NCBI GenBank assembly: GCA_963849065.1
Contig: CAWKFM010000001.1
Location: 699,596-763,595, forward strand
Direction of reading: 5' to 3'
DNA from: TOLSYN sp963849065
GTDB taxonomy: Bacteria > Acidobacteriota > Terriglobia > Terriglobales > Acidobacteriaceae
Length of the DNA stretch: 64,000 bases
In this document: positions 19,301-27,056 of the stretch, one piece after another
Layout: each line of letters begins with the position of its first letter
Position numbering within the stretch: position 1 is the first letter of the stretch
Notes under the pieces: generated by a model
Database searches by the model: none
What the model was told of the DNA's origin: nothing
Seen by the model: the letters and a program-made list of their open reading frames with translations, nothing else
Program-made: the position numbers and the translations under genes

Positions 19301-22300
19301 AGCAACAATCCCACCCTGTTCCAGTGGGCGGTCAACCCCGGCGGCCAACTCGATTTGCAGACGGCGACGGGCACCGGCTCGCTGGCGGACAGCACGCTGT
19401 ACATCAACCCGGATGGCAGCATCCACTTCGCCCCGACTCAGACCTTCCCAGGGACGGAGGCCAGCCTTACTGCCGGTACCGGCATCAACATCAGCAGCGG
19501 CGCGATTGCGATTGACCCGACGGTCGTTCCGGAGTTGACCGCGGCCAGCAACACCTTCACCGGCTCCATCACCGCCAGCAGCTTCAGCGGCGCTGGCACC
19601 GGCCTTACCGGGATCAGCGAAGGGCAGGTCACCAACCTGACTACGGACTTGGCCGGCGCCGCCTCTACGGCCGAAACCTACGCCAACAACACCTTCTTGC
19701 CGCTGACGGGCGGCACGCTGAGCGGCGCCCTGAACGGCACCACGGGCACGTTCAGCGGCAACGTCAGCGCGGGCGGTATGACTTCGCCCACTCTGAGCAA
19801 CACGGGCGCGCTGACCGTTTCCACCGGGAGCAACGGCAACCTCACCCTGGCGCCGAACGGCACCGGCACGGTCAACGTGAACAGCAACGCCACGGTCAAC
19901 GGCGCTCTCTCTCTGCCTTCCGTCACGGGAGCGGCGTCGTCGGCTTCGCAGCCGTTGCAATTGGCCGGCAGCGATGCCAGCAACAATCCCACCCTGTTCC
20001 AGTGGGCGGTCAACCCCGGCGGCCAACTCGATTTGCAGACGGCGACGGGCACCGGCTCGCTGGCGGACAGCACGCTGTACATCAACCCGGATGGCAGCAT
20101 CCACTTCGCCCCGACTCAGACCTTCCCAGGGACGGAGGCCAGCCTTACTGCCGGTACCGGCATCAACATCAGCAGCGGCGCGATTGCGATTGACCCGACG
20201 GTCGTTCCGGAGTTGACCGCGGCCAGCAACACCTTCACCGGCTCCATCACCGCCAGCAGCTTCAGCGGCGCTGGCACCGGCCTTACCGGGATCAGCGAAG
20301 GGCAGGTCACCAACCTGACTACGGACTTGGCCGGCGCCGCCTCTACGGCCGAAACCTACGCCAACAACACCTTCTTGCCGCTGACGGGCGGCACGCTGAG
20401 CGGCGCCCTGAACGGCACCACGGGCACGTTCAGCGGCAACGTCAGCGCGGGCGGTATGACTTCGCCCACTCTGAGCAACACGGGCGCGCTGACCGTTTCC
20501 ACCGGGAGCAACGGCAACCTCACCCTGGCGCCGAACGGCACCGGCACGGTTAACGTGAACAGCAACGCCACGGTCAACGGCGCTCTCTCTCTGCCTTCCG
20601 TCACGGGAGCGGCGTCGTCGGCTTCGCAGCCGTTGCAACTGGCCGGCAGCGATGCCAGCAACAATCCCACCCTGTTCCAGTGGTTGGTCAACAGCGGCGG
20701 AGCTCTCGATCTGCAGACCGCCACCGGAGGCGGAACCGCTGCTGATAGCGGCCTGACCATCGCCTCGAACGGCGCGATCAGCGTGCCCGCACTGCTCGAT
20801 ACCGGCCTGACCTCCGGCTGCGTGCAGGTTGGAGCGGGCGGCATGCTGACCTCAACGGGGACAGCTTGTGGCGCTGGCACAGGCACCATCACGGGCGTAA
20901 ACGGTACCGCTCCAATATCGGTAGTGACGAATAGTGGCGTTGCCAGCGTGTCTGTCTCAAACGCCACAACCGGGGCCCTCGGCGTTATTCAACTTGCCGG
21001 CGACCTGGGCAACACTGCCACAGTGCCCGAGGTGGTTTCGACCCACTTGACCTCCGCCTTGCCCATCGCCCAGGGCGGTACGGGGGCGAGCAGCACGAGT
21101 CAGTCCTTCGTGTTTGCCGGGCCGATTTCCGGCTCCGGTGCGCCTACGTTCCGTGCGCTCGCCGCAGGCGACCTCCCGAGTCTGGCTAGCTCCTACATCC
21201 AGAACGGTACTACTGCGCAGACGGGTGCTAACTTCAACATCGGCGGCAATGGCACGATCGGTGGAACCCTTCACGTAACGGGGGCGGTCACCGGCGCTTC
21301 GTTCAGTGGCACCGGCACGAGCCTGACGGCCCTGAGCGCCGGCAACATCAGCAGCGGCACGCTGGCAGTCGCCTATGGCGGCACGGGAAGCACGACCGGC
21401 TCTATCACTGGAACCGGGGCGCTCACCTTTGCTGCCGGGGGCACGAACAGCGGCATCACGCTGACGCCGACGGGCACCGGCACGGTCACCGTTCCCTCGC
21501 TTACCGGCACCGGCGCACTGACTATTGCTGCGGGCGGCACCAATCAAAACCTCACGCTGAGCCCATCTGGCAGCGGCAACGTGGTCCTCAACCCCAGTAC
21601 CGGCAAGGTCACCGTTCCGACGCTCACGATCAACGGGTCGGCGGGCGCTGCCCCAACGGCCGCCGGAACCATCTCGTACAACACGACCAACAACACATAC
21701 GTCGGCGGCAACGGCACCAGCACCGTCACCTTCGGCACTTTAAGTGGCGGCGTACTCCCTGCTAGCGAAGGCGGCACGGGAGTGGCCAATTCTGCCACGC
21801 TAACGCTCGGGACGAGCAATGTGAACCTAGCATCACTCGGATCCGGCCTTGTCTATAACACGACAACGACTGGCGCATTGACGGATGCCACGGCGGCGCA
21901 GGTGGTAGCGGTCATCGGCTCAACAGCCGTGACGAATGCAACCACGGCAACCACGGCAGCCACGGCAACGAATGTTTTGTTCAGCGGAATTACCGCCTCC
22001 ACGAATACGTCCGCGGCCATGGTCGTCGGCAGCGGCGCATCTCTGGCAGCCACTGGGACGGGTACGATCACCGCGACAGGCTTGGCGACCACGGGGTCAG
22101 CAGTAGTTGTGTCCTCGGCAGGCGCTCCCACTACTGGGCAGGTGCTGACTGCCACTTCAGGGACAGCGGCGAGCTGGCAGACGCCGACCACGACCACGGG
22201 AGGAAACGTCTACACCCAGTCGCAGTCAGGTGGCACGGCCACCTTCAATGGCTCGGCCGTGTCGACCAACTGGACGGCCGATTCTGGAGGCTCAACCACG

Positions 22301-23269
22301 AACTACAACGAAACGTCCCCGAGCTCGACGTTTGGTGGCACCACTACGTATGTGTCCTTCTCAACGAGCTGCGCGAGCAACACGGAAAACACGTGCAACA
22401 ACACGACCCCACCGGCCGGGACCATCACGACCGCGACCTTCACGTTCGGCAGCAATTCGACAAATGGCGGCGGCGGCTACACCGTGACGCTGTATAAATC
22501 CACTGGTGGCACCAATACTAGCGAGGGAAGCTGTACCATTGCGGCCCTCGCAACGACCTGCACGGTGACTCCGACCAGTTTCACCGTAAGCGGGACGGAC
22601 ACCATGGTGTTCGCGGTGGCCAGGACGTCCGGGAGCACTCAATCGACGACGGCCACCGTCACGGCCACCGATTCATCGTTAATCACTGCCAACAACAACA
22701 CCAATTACATCGGGCTCAATGGCGCCTGCACGAGCACCTCGGTGAGCACGTGCGACACCGCCTCAATCGCTACGACGGGCACACTGACGAGCGCCAGCCT
22801 GACCTTTGGGTCCGCCGTCCCGACGGGCGACACGATCCAGGCAACGCTATTCGTGGGCGGCATCTCGAGCGGTTTGACCTGTAACATAGCCGCAGGCAGC
22901 AACAGCTGCGCCTTCACCGGCAGCCTGGCACTGAGCGCCGGTGAAGCAGTCGAGATCCAAACCGTGCTGACGGGCGGTTCGACTGCCTTTATGGCCACGG
23001 CGACCACCGCCTTGAGCGAGTCCACCCCGGCCGCGGTACAGATTTCCAGTCCGCACAGCAACGTCGGGACGGTGACGGGGGTGACTAGCTCCGGCACCGC
23101 GGTAACCTTCTTCGGATCGGCGGTGTTCACCAACAACAACTACTTCTGCACGGCCGTGGACAATTCCAACCCCGCGGCGGTGCAGGTGGTGCAGAACAGC
23201 GGGGCGCAGATCACGCTATCGATCGCAAGCGGTTCTGACCAGGTGACCTACCATTGCGTGGGTGACTAA
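13400..23269 (+). CDS. Giant exported DNRLRE / collagen-like / tandem-repeat protein
   Basis: 3,289 residues. A signal peptide (likely cut after PASA near residue 25) is followed by a DNRLRE-type domain (about 28-200: ADSYTSP, then VSNATLTIFV and VQSWLSG), a short collagen-like Gly-Pro-Ala run (about 205-230), and then thousands of residues of Gly/Thr/Ser/Asn-rich beta-strand repeats such as SFSGAGTGLTG and TGTGTVTVPS that resemble phage tail-fibre and surface-adhesin repeats. Residues of roughly 1130-2430 are encoded by nearly identical 226-residue repeats. The C-terminal 350 residues are Cys-containing beta-rich domains. Probably secreted or surface-exposed; no LPxTG or autotransporter end is visible. 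GAGGAG before the ATG at 13400 fixes the start. Confidence 0.85.
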   Translation: MIQHRFGFQTFLAAIMIVLAVPASAQVMELTADSYTSPQHAATNYGTATSLLVTGASNPINGTTNGPNNDVFLNFSLATLPCGTIASDVSNATLTIFVNDVYEAGAIDVDEADGPWTESGITNNNAPGHGPVVASDQAVSVSDSYITVNVTSVVQSWLSGGCPYTNNGLVLAANSGSPRTAVAIDSKEATATSHPAMLQITLVGPAGPEGPAGPAGAAGAAGAAGAPGPNTVTSTTTTNLTGVLYGNGSTVGTATAANLAAPVYATGAGTAQAQTVTLSPALTALTSGLVVRWIPSHANTAAAATLSVNGLTAKTITKCGKTALVANDLTTTSYAEALYDGTEFQLLNPQAAGCGASGGAAGVTSLAGTANQITASASTGAVTLSLPSTINVNAATATSATTAGSATSFTGSLAGDVTGTQGATVVGKINGGSVPETAQVLGTNASGQPVAATAHGIAVPLTCADKSGSGTAQSCTTLPNFTPVADDCVIYTTTTANTTTGLTLNVNSLGAKSVAKWQGDTTLAAGDVKANEPALACYNGTVWNVSTIGNPPSGGGGGSVTGVTASAPLASSGGTAPNITLGTVGVGNGGTGLTSGTAGGVPYFSASSTIASSGALTANGVVLGGGTSAPTATAAPSAAGQFLRSSGASAWAVGTIQSTDLPSLAGSYIQNGTTQQTGSNFNISGNGTIGGTLGVTGAVTGSSFSGAGTGLTGTAGSLSIGGNAANALELGGQPATAYATSGANSNITSLLGLDAPLPAGEGGTGDMTLATHGVLVGEGTSSVNAVTGGAGTLLTGTSTDPAFSATPTLGVAGNGTANSGTPGTVALAGSTSGTVTIAPQTTAGPSGGLILQLPNGLPSSNQVLTATGVSGNTVTLGFTTPSTGSTGVTSVATGAGLTGGTITGTGTISCVTASAGTLGCVSPDGATITATSGVIAVTGTVPSATTVIGSVNGSQVTGPVSSATSAGTAASLLGPLTQCGANNFSTGITSTGSANCSQPASANLSDASNLAYLTGGNAFTGNQSITGNATVNGLLSLPALGTTAGSGSQALQLAGIDGSSNPLLFDWAVNGTTGSLGLTTTSGSGGTPFATNLAIAPSGVITFASGQTFPGASIAGALTSGNGINISSSGTVAIDPTVVPELTAASNTFTGSITASSFSGAGTGLTGISEGQVTNLTTDLAGAASTAETYANNTFLPLTGGTLSGALNGTTGTFSGNVSAGGMTSPTLSNTGALTVSTGSNGNLTLAPNGTGTVNVNSNATVNGALSLPSVTGAASSASQPLQLAGSDASNNPTLFQWAVNPGGQLDLQTATGTGSLADSTLYINPDGSIHFAPTQTFPGTEASLTAGTGINISSGAIAIDPTVVPELTAASNTFTGSITASSFSGAGTGLTGISEGQVTNLTTDLAGAASTAETYANNTFLPLTGGTLSGALNGTTGTFSGNVSAGGMTSPTLSNTGALTVSTGSNGNLTLAPNGTGTVNVNSNATVNGALSLPSVTGAASSASQPLQLAGSDASNNPTLFQWAVNPGGQLDLQTATGTGSLADSTLYINPDGSIHFAPTQTFPGTEASLTAGTGINISSGAIAIDPTVVPELTAASNTFTGSITASSFSGAGTGLTGISEGQVTNLTTDLAGAASTAETYANNTFLPLTGGTLSGALNGTTGTFSGNVSAGGMTSPTLSNTGALTVSTGSNGNLTLAPNGTGTVNVNSNATVNGALSLPSVTGAASSASQPLQLAGSDASNNPTLFQWAVNPGGQLDLQTATGTGSLADSTLYINPDGSIHFAPTQTFPGTEASLTAGTGINISSGAIAIDPTVVPELTAASNTFTGSITASSFSGAGTGLTGISEGQVTNLTTDLAGAASTAETYANNTFLPLTGGTLSGALNGTTGTFSGNVSAGGMTSPTLSNTGALTVSTGSNGNLTLAPNGTGTVNVNSNATVNGALSLPSVTGAASSASQPLQLAGSDASNNPTLFQWAVNPGGQLDLQTATGTGSLADSTLYINPDGSIHFAPTQTFPGTEASLTAGTGINISSGAIAIDPTVVPELTAASNTFTGSITASSFSGAGTGLTGISEGQVTNLTTDLAGAASTAETYANNTFLPLTGGTLSGALNGTTGTFSGNVSAGGMTSPTLSNTGALTVSTGSNGNLTLAPNGTGTVNVNSNATVNGALSLPSVTGAASSASQPLQLAGSDASNNPTLFQWAVNPGGQLDLQTATGTGSLADSTLYINPDGSIHFAPTQTFPGTEASLTAGTGINISSGAIAIDPTVVPELTAASNTFTGSITASSFSGAGTGLTGISEGQVTNLTTDLAGAASTAETYANNTFLPLTGGTLSGALNGTTGTFSGNVSAGGMTSPTLSNTGALTVSTGSNGNLTLAPNGTGTVNVNSNATVNGALSLPSVTGAASSASQPLQLAGSDASNNPTLFQWLVNSGGALDLQTATGGGTAADSGLTIASNGAISVPALLDTGLTSGCVQVGAGGMLTSTGTACGAGTGTITGVNGTAPISVVTNSGVASVSVSNATTGALGVIQLAGDLGNTATVPEVVSTHLTSALPIAQGGTGASSTSQSFVFAGPISGSGAPTFRALAAGDLPSLASSYIQNGTTAQTGANFNIGGNGTIGGTLHVTGAVTGASFSGTGTSLTALSAGNISSGTLAVAYGGTGSTTGSITGTGALTFAAGGTNSGITLTPTGTGTVTVPSLTGTGALTIAAGGTNQNLTLSPSGSGNVVLNPSTGKVTVPTLTINGSAGAAPTAAGTISYNTTNNTYVGGNGTSTVTFGTLSGGVLPASEGGTGVANSATLTLGTSNVNLASLGSGLVYNTTTTGALTDATAAQVVAVIGSTAVTNATTATTAATATNVLFSGITASTNTSAAMVVGSGASLAATGTGTITATGLATTGSAVVVSSAGAPTTGQVLTATSGTAASWQTPTTTTGGNVYTQSQSGGTATFNGSAVSTNWTADSGGSTTNYNETSPSSTFGGTTTYVSFSTSCASNTENTCNNTTPPAGTITTATFTFGSNSTNGGGGYTVTLYKSTGGTNTSEGSCTIAALATTCTVTPTSFTVSGTDTMVFAVARTSGSTQSTTATVTATDSSLITANNNTNYIGLNGACTSTSVSTCDTASIATTGTLTSASLTFGSAVPTGDTIQATLFVGGISSGLTCNIAAGSNSCAFTGSLALSAGEAVEIQTVLTGGSTAFMATATTALSESTPAAVQISSPHSNVGTVTGVTSSGTAVTFFGSAVFTNNNYFCTAVDNSNPAAVQVVQNSGAQITLSIASGSDQVTYHCVGD
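16794..20683 (+). repeat. 678-bp tandem repeats inside the giant gene (five full copies plus a 500-bp copy)
   Basis: Copies begin at 16794, 17472, 18150, 18828, 19506 and 20184, each coding 226 residues from AIDPTVVPEL to TGINISSGA. They differ at only a few bases. At one site (GGCACGGTCAAC versus GGCACGGTTAAC) the copies read C,T,C,T,C,T; at a second site about 90 bases later (GCAACTGG versus GCAATTGG) they read C,T,C,T,T,C. This pattern implies duplication of a two-copy unit followed by exchange between copies 5 and 6. Confidence 0.95.
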
Positions 23270-23281
23270 CCCGCGGCGAGC

Positions 23282-23315
23282 AAGAGCGGCGGTTTCCCCC
23301 AGGCCCGCCGCTCTT
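23282..23315 (+). terminator. Hairpin just after the giant gene
   Basis: A perfect 11-bp stem (23282-23292 with 23305-23315, AAGAGCGGCGG/CCGCCGCTCTT). The following bases AACTTTC are not a strong T-run, so termination strength is uncertain. Confidence 0.6.
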
Positions 23316-23443
23316 AACTTTCAACCGCGTGCGCCTGGACGTGAAGTGAGGCAGTACCGGACCGACGGATGGCTTCACCGATTCACCGCGCCGGCCACGA
23401 ACGGCTGATCGAACCCGGTCCGCCAGAAAAGAAGGCCGGCACG

Positions 23444-23486
23444 AAAAAAGCGGCAAAGCGCCAACCAGCGCCTTGCCGCTTTCTTT
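23444..23486. terminator. Bidirectional terminator-like hairpin
   Basis: AAAAAAGCGGCAA pairs with TTGCCGCTTTCTTTT around a GCGC-closed loop, with A-run on one side and T-run on the other. It lies between the giant gene and the convergent regulator gene. The remainder of 23316-23786 shows no supported gene. Confidence 0.7.
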
Positions 23487-23786
23487 TGCGCGTCGGGAAC
23501 GCTACGGCCGGGATTGGTTCGGCGGATCAGCCTCGGACCGAAGCGAAGATCCGCGCGGCCGCATCGAATCAGGAAGCCTGGGTTATGGCGGGTGCCGTAA
23601 AAGGTGTAGACCTTGAGAGGCAGTTTGATCCGAAGAAACTCTGGAGCGTCATCGGAAACTTAAACCGAGCAGGGATTCCTCGCGTCGCTTGATCTCATAA
23701 CAACGTTGGTTCCGTTCGTCGGTAGTCTGTTCTTGCGAAGGAGCAGAGACGACCGGAGAAGGAGCCAACGATGTTGGATAACGGCT

Positions 23787-25190
23787 CTAATCTTCCGGCG
23801 GATGCAAATCGTACTCGCGGATTTTGTAGAGCAGCGCTTTATAGCTGATCTTGAGCAGCACGGCGGCTTTGCCGCGATGCCAATGGGTCTGTTCGAGGGT
23901 GTGCGCAATGGCTTCGGCTTCGGCCTCTTTTTTTACCGAGCGCGCCAGCGATTTCAGCCCGTTTCCATTGGCATGGCCGGGTTCGCCGCTTTCCACTGCT
24001 TTTTCCGGCTGTAGCTCCGTGATGGCCAGTTCCTCATCGGCAAGCACCATATAGCGCTTGACGAAGTTTTCCAGCTGGCGCAGGTTTCCCGGCCAGGAAT
24101 ATTGCAGACAGGCCTGCAGCAGGCGCGGACTGAAAGGCAGCGGAGGCCGGGCATAGGAATCCGACATGCGGTTCATGAAATGTTTCATCAGGAATGGGAT
24201 TTCCTTTTTGCGCTCGCGCAGAGGGGGAACCCGCATGGTGAATCCGCTGAGCCGGTAAAACAGATCTTCCCTCAGTGTTTTGGCGGCGATCGCCTCCTGC
24301 ACATTGATATTGGTGGCGGCCAGGATGCGCACATCCACCTGGACGGTGGTGCGGCTGCCGAGGCGCGAGAAGGTCCGGTCCTGCAGGACCTGGAGTAATT
24401 TGGCCTGTAGCGCCGCAGGCATTTCGCCGATTTCGTCGAGCAGAATGGTGCCCTTGTCGCACTGTTCAAACTTGCCCGGCTTGGACCTGATGGCCCCGGT
24501 GAAGGCTCCGGCTTCGTAGCCGAACAACTCGCTTTCCAACAGGTCGGCCGGGACGGCGGCGCAGTTGATCTTGAGGAAAGGAAATTTTGCTCGGGGCGAT
24601 AGCTGATGAATCAGCATGGAGACGACTTCCTTGCCGGTGCCGCTTTCGCCCAACATTAAGACGGGGACATCGAACTTCGCGATCTGCATCGCCTGCGAGT
24701 GAATCTGCTGCATCGCTGGACTGTTGCAGACAAAGGAGACGTGCTCGTTTAATTCGACGATCTGCGGGGAAGCATCCTGGGAGTAGGAAGTTGGCGTGGG
24801 CGATAAACACCGCCGAATTGCCGTCTCCAACTCTTTATCCTCAAAAGGTTTGGTCAGGTAGTCCAGGGCCCCCAGGCGAACGGCCTGCGCCGCTTTGCGA
24901 GTGTCGTTGAGGCAGGAAAGCATCACTACCTTCAAAGTCGGGTGCATTTCGCGGGCTTGTTCGAGTGCCTGCAAGCCGCCCATATCCGGCATTACTACGT
25001 CCATCAACACCAGATGGGGCAGAGGTGCGTGCTGCAGTCGCTGGAGCGCTTCCTGGGCGCAGCTGGCGGTTTCGACATGATACCTTTCCGCTTCGAGCAT
25101 GGTACGCAAATAACGCAGCATGCCCGGTTCATCATCGACCACGAGAATTAGGGGTACAGCATGCTTGTGCGACATCGCCGTAGTAGCCAT
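23787..25190 (-). CDS. NtrC-family sigma-54-dependent response regulator
   Basis: 467 residues. Receiver domain (about 12-125) with the acidic pair VVDDEPG, phospho-acceptor Asp in LVLMDVVMPD, and LTKPF; AAA+ domain with Walker A GESGTGKE, the sigma-54-contacting GAFTGA loop, Walker B ILLDEIGEMP and an RLSGF/PPLRERKKEIP region; and a Fis-type helix-turn-helix at the end (HRGKAAVLLKISYKALLYKIREY). It should activate sigma-54 promoters on phosphorylation. The Met after GGGAGTGAG was chosen; upstream frame is unsupported. It follows the kinase gene by 31 bases. Confidence 0.95.
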   Translation of the reverse strand: MATTAMSHKHAVPLILVVDDEPGMLRYLRTMLEAERYHVETASCAQEALQRLQHAPLPHLVLMDVVMPDMGGLQALEQAREMHPTLKVVMLSCLNDTRKAAQAVRLGALDYLTKPFEDKELETAIRRCLSPTPTSYSQDASPQIVELNEHVSFVCNSPAMQQIHSQAMQIAKFDVPVLMLGESGTGKEVVSMLIHQLSPRAKFPFLKINCAAVPADLLESELFGYEAGAFTGAIRSKPGKFEQCDKGTILLDEIGEMPAALQAKLLQVLQDRTFSRLGSRTTVQVDVRILAATNINVQEAIAAKTLREDLFYRLSGFTMRVPPLRERKKEIPFLMKHFMNRMSDSYARPPLPFSPRLLQACLQYSWPGNLRQLENFVKRYMVLADEELAITELQPEKAVESGEPGHANGNGLKSLARSVKKEAEAEAIAHTLEQTHWHRGKAAVLLKISYKALLYKIREYDLHPPED

Positions 25191-25221
25191 TCGCTCACTC
25201 CCGGAAAGCCGTTCCACCGCG

Positions 25222-26073
25222 TTATTGAGGAGGACAGAAGGGCAACACGAACGAGAATGTGCTGCCCGTGCCGAGCTCGCTCTGCACCCAAATTTTGCCC
25301 CCATGCGCCTGCGCCAGGCGACGGGCAATCGCCAGTCCTAAACCCGTTCCGGGCGGGACACCTTCCACTTCCAGGCGGAAGTAGTCTTGAAAGATATCTT
25401 GCTGGAACTCCGGAGCGATGCCCGGTCCCACATCGGATACGGTGACCTTGGCAGCGTTGAACCGCGATACATCCAGGCGACGGCGTTCCGACCCCGCCTG
25501 CTGCCGCTGCGGCAACGTCCGGCGATCCCAATAGTACGGCTCGGACTTAATCCACACGGAACTGGCTGAAGGCGAGAATTTCCACGCGTTGTCGAGCAGG
25601 TTAGAAATGATGTGCTGGACCTTGCAATAATCAAAGGGGAAGGGCATCAGATCCTCGTTGGCAGCAAAGAAAAGTGCTACTCCCTTCTGTTGGAATCGCG
25701 TCGACCACATACCGATCAGATCTCGGACGCACTCATTCAGATCCGAGGTGCTGATCGTCATCTGAACCGGGGCCTCCGTTAGCGCGTTGATCGCCAGGAA
25801 GTCCTTGATGAAATGCTGCAGACGTCTCTCGTTTTGATGCATTTCCTCGAGTACGCGTTGTTGCGCCTCGGTCAGAGGTCCCAGTTTTCCGTCCAATAAG
25901 AGACGGATGTAACCGCCCAGAATGGTTAGTGGGGTCTTCAGGTCGTGGGCGACGGTAGAAAGACCTTCCTGCCACCGGCGGATCGTATCGGGGCTAAGCC
26001 CAGTCTCTGAAGGAGGTGCGAGCAAACGATCGGTCTTTTTCACGGATGAGGAGACTGGCGTAGAATTCGGCAT
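25222..26073 (-). CDS. Soluble sensor histidine kinase, partner of the adjacent NtrC-type regulator
   Basis: 283 residues without a membrane segment or recognisable sensor domain. The H-box is AHDLKTPLTILGGYIRLL (about 43-60); the ATPase domain has the N box NLLDNAWKFSPS, G1 DVGPGIAPE and G2 GTGLGLAIARRLAQAHGG. It should autophosphorylate and pass phosphate to the regulator encoded immediately downstream. A 23-residue insert rich in Arg/Gln lies between N and G1 boxes. The start is the Met with GGGAGA upstream. Input signal is unknown. Confidence 0.92.
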   Translation of the reverse strand: MPNSTPVSSSVKKTDRLLAPPSETGLSPDTIRRWQEGLSTVAHDLKTPLTILGGYIRLLLDGKLGPLTEAQQRVLEEMHQNERRLQHFIKDFLAINALTEAPVQMTISTSDLNECVRDLIGMWSTRFQQKGVALFFAANEDLMPFPFDYCKVQHIISNLLDNAWKFSPSASSVWIKSEPYYWDRRTLPQRQQAGSERRRLDVSRFNAAKVTVSDVGPGIAPEFQQDIFQDYFRLEVEGVPPGTGLGLAIARRLAQAHGGKIWVQSELGTGSTFSFVLPFCPPQ

Positions 26074-26375
26074 GAGACACGGATCTCCCGATAGGCACAC
26101 CAGTAAATAATTGGGTTTCCTGAGCCAGCCATCAAGCCTTTTGGGGAGGCTGGAGGCAGGCGGGATCAGTCTGGTAAACGGAGCATCGTACACTTCACTG
26201 TAGCTGTCAACAGTTCATTTGTGCAAATCTTTTCATGTTTGTGGGTAAATGTCTGCCGTCCTGCATTGGAACGGGTGGTGGAAAAGCCGCCAAAGATTGC
26301 ACCAAAGCTTCATTCTGCGGGTTAGTTCGTAATGGCCATTGGAGTGCCGGTAAATTCACAACGGAGAGAGCCAGC

Positions 26376-26720
26376 GTGCCGGAGAACAGGGAAGAGGACC
26401 GTCGCAGATGGAGTCGTGTGACGATTGCGATTCCCATGTTCATCAGCGGTGATAATGGGGGACACAACTTTCTCGAGTTTGGGACCGCCGTCAATTTGTC
26501 AGCCGGTGGCGCGCTGATTGCCACCCGAAGGTTTATCGCTCCGAAAACGCAGGTACGGCTGGAAATCCCCACATCTCCCCTGCCCCACGCCGCCATTCCC
26601 CAAGCGGCCAGAGTAATGTTCGGCCGGCTTTTGCGCGTGGAAGCGGCGGCAGACCATAACTTACTGGCTATCGCATTCGATGAACCCTTACAGTGGGTCG
26701 CTGCCCTACGGCCAGAATGA
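26376..26720 (+). CDS. PilZ-domain protein (possible c-di-GMP receptor)
   Basis: 114 residues, almost all one PilZ domain: the arginine cluster EDRRRWSRVTIAIPM and the NLSAGGALIAT strand match the RxxxR and (D/N)xSxxG c-di-GMP-binding motifs, with Asn in place of the usual Asp. It is transcribed divergently from the kinase-regulator pair. I chose the GTG at 26376 because GGAGAG lies upstream; the frame is open to 26235. A link to the adjacent two-component system is only positional. Confidence 0.8.
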   Translation: MPENREEDRRRWSRVTIAIPMFISGDNGGHNFLEFGTAVNLSAGGALIATRRFIAPKTQVRLEIPTSPLPHAAIPQAARVMFGRLLRVEAAADHNLLAIAFDEPLQWVAALRPE

Positions 26721-27056
26721 TCGTCAGTTGGGGTTGCCTGCGATTTGTGAAACCTTGCGATCGCACGCCTTCTCGGACTGACGTTTGTAGTTTGGAGGCC
26801 GGGCTGCGAAGGTCGTCCTTCATGCGCGGCTCTCGATAAAGAAAAACACCATCTCGCGCAGATCGTTTCGAATAATGTACGCGTTCAACTATTTCGTTCA
26901 TTCCTAAAGTTAGACCGAGCCCTGCCTGCAGGGGAGGCCGAACGCATTTATACTGGCTGCAGGAATGTGTTCCTCTCCGCAGGAGGGCCAAACACATTTG
27001 CAGACAAACAACCGGCGATGTCTTTACCGAGAAATTACGCCCGCGGATAGACCCTC
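26721..27056. other. Intergenic region upstream of the biotin operon
   Basis: About 336 bases with no supported gene. It contains a TATACT (26949-26954) that could be a -10 box, followed by an inverted repeat listed separately. Confidence 0.5.
26964..26998. promoter_or_regulatory. Inverted repeat upstream of bioB, possible operator or leader hairpin
   Basis: AATGTGTT (26964-26971) and AACACATT (26991-26998) are perfect 8-bp arms 19 bases apart, with a nested CCTC/GAGG. It lies 10 bases after TATACT and 58 bases before bioB. It does not match the BirA or BioR consensus that I know. Confidence 0.35.

Noticed and set aside
16508..20638. A 1,376-codon open frame antisense to the giant gene
   Set aside because: It mirrors the 678-bp repeats of the real + strand gene; its product is Arg/Gly/Ala-rich low complexity, has no start signals, and arises from GC-biased codon periodicity.
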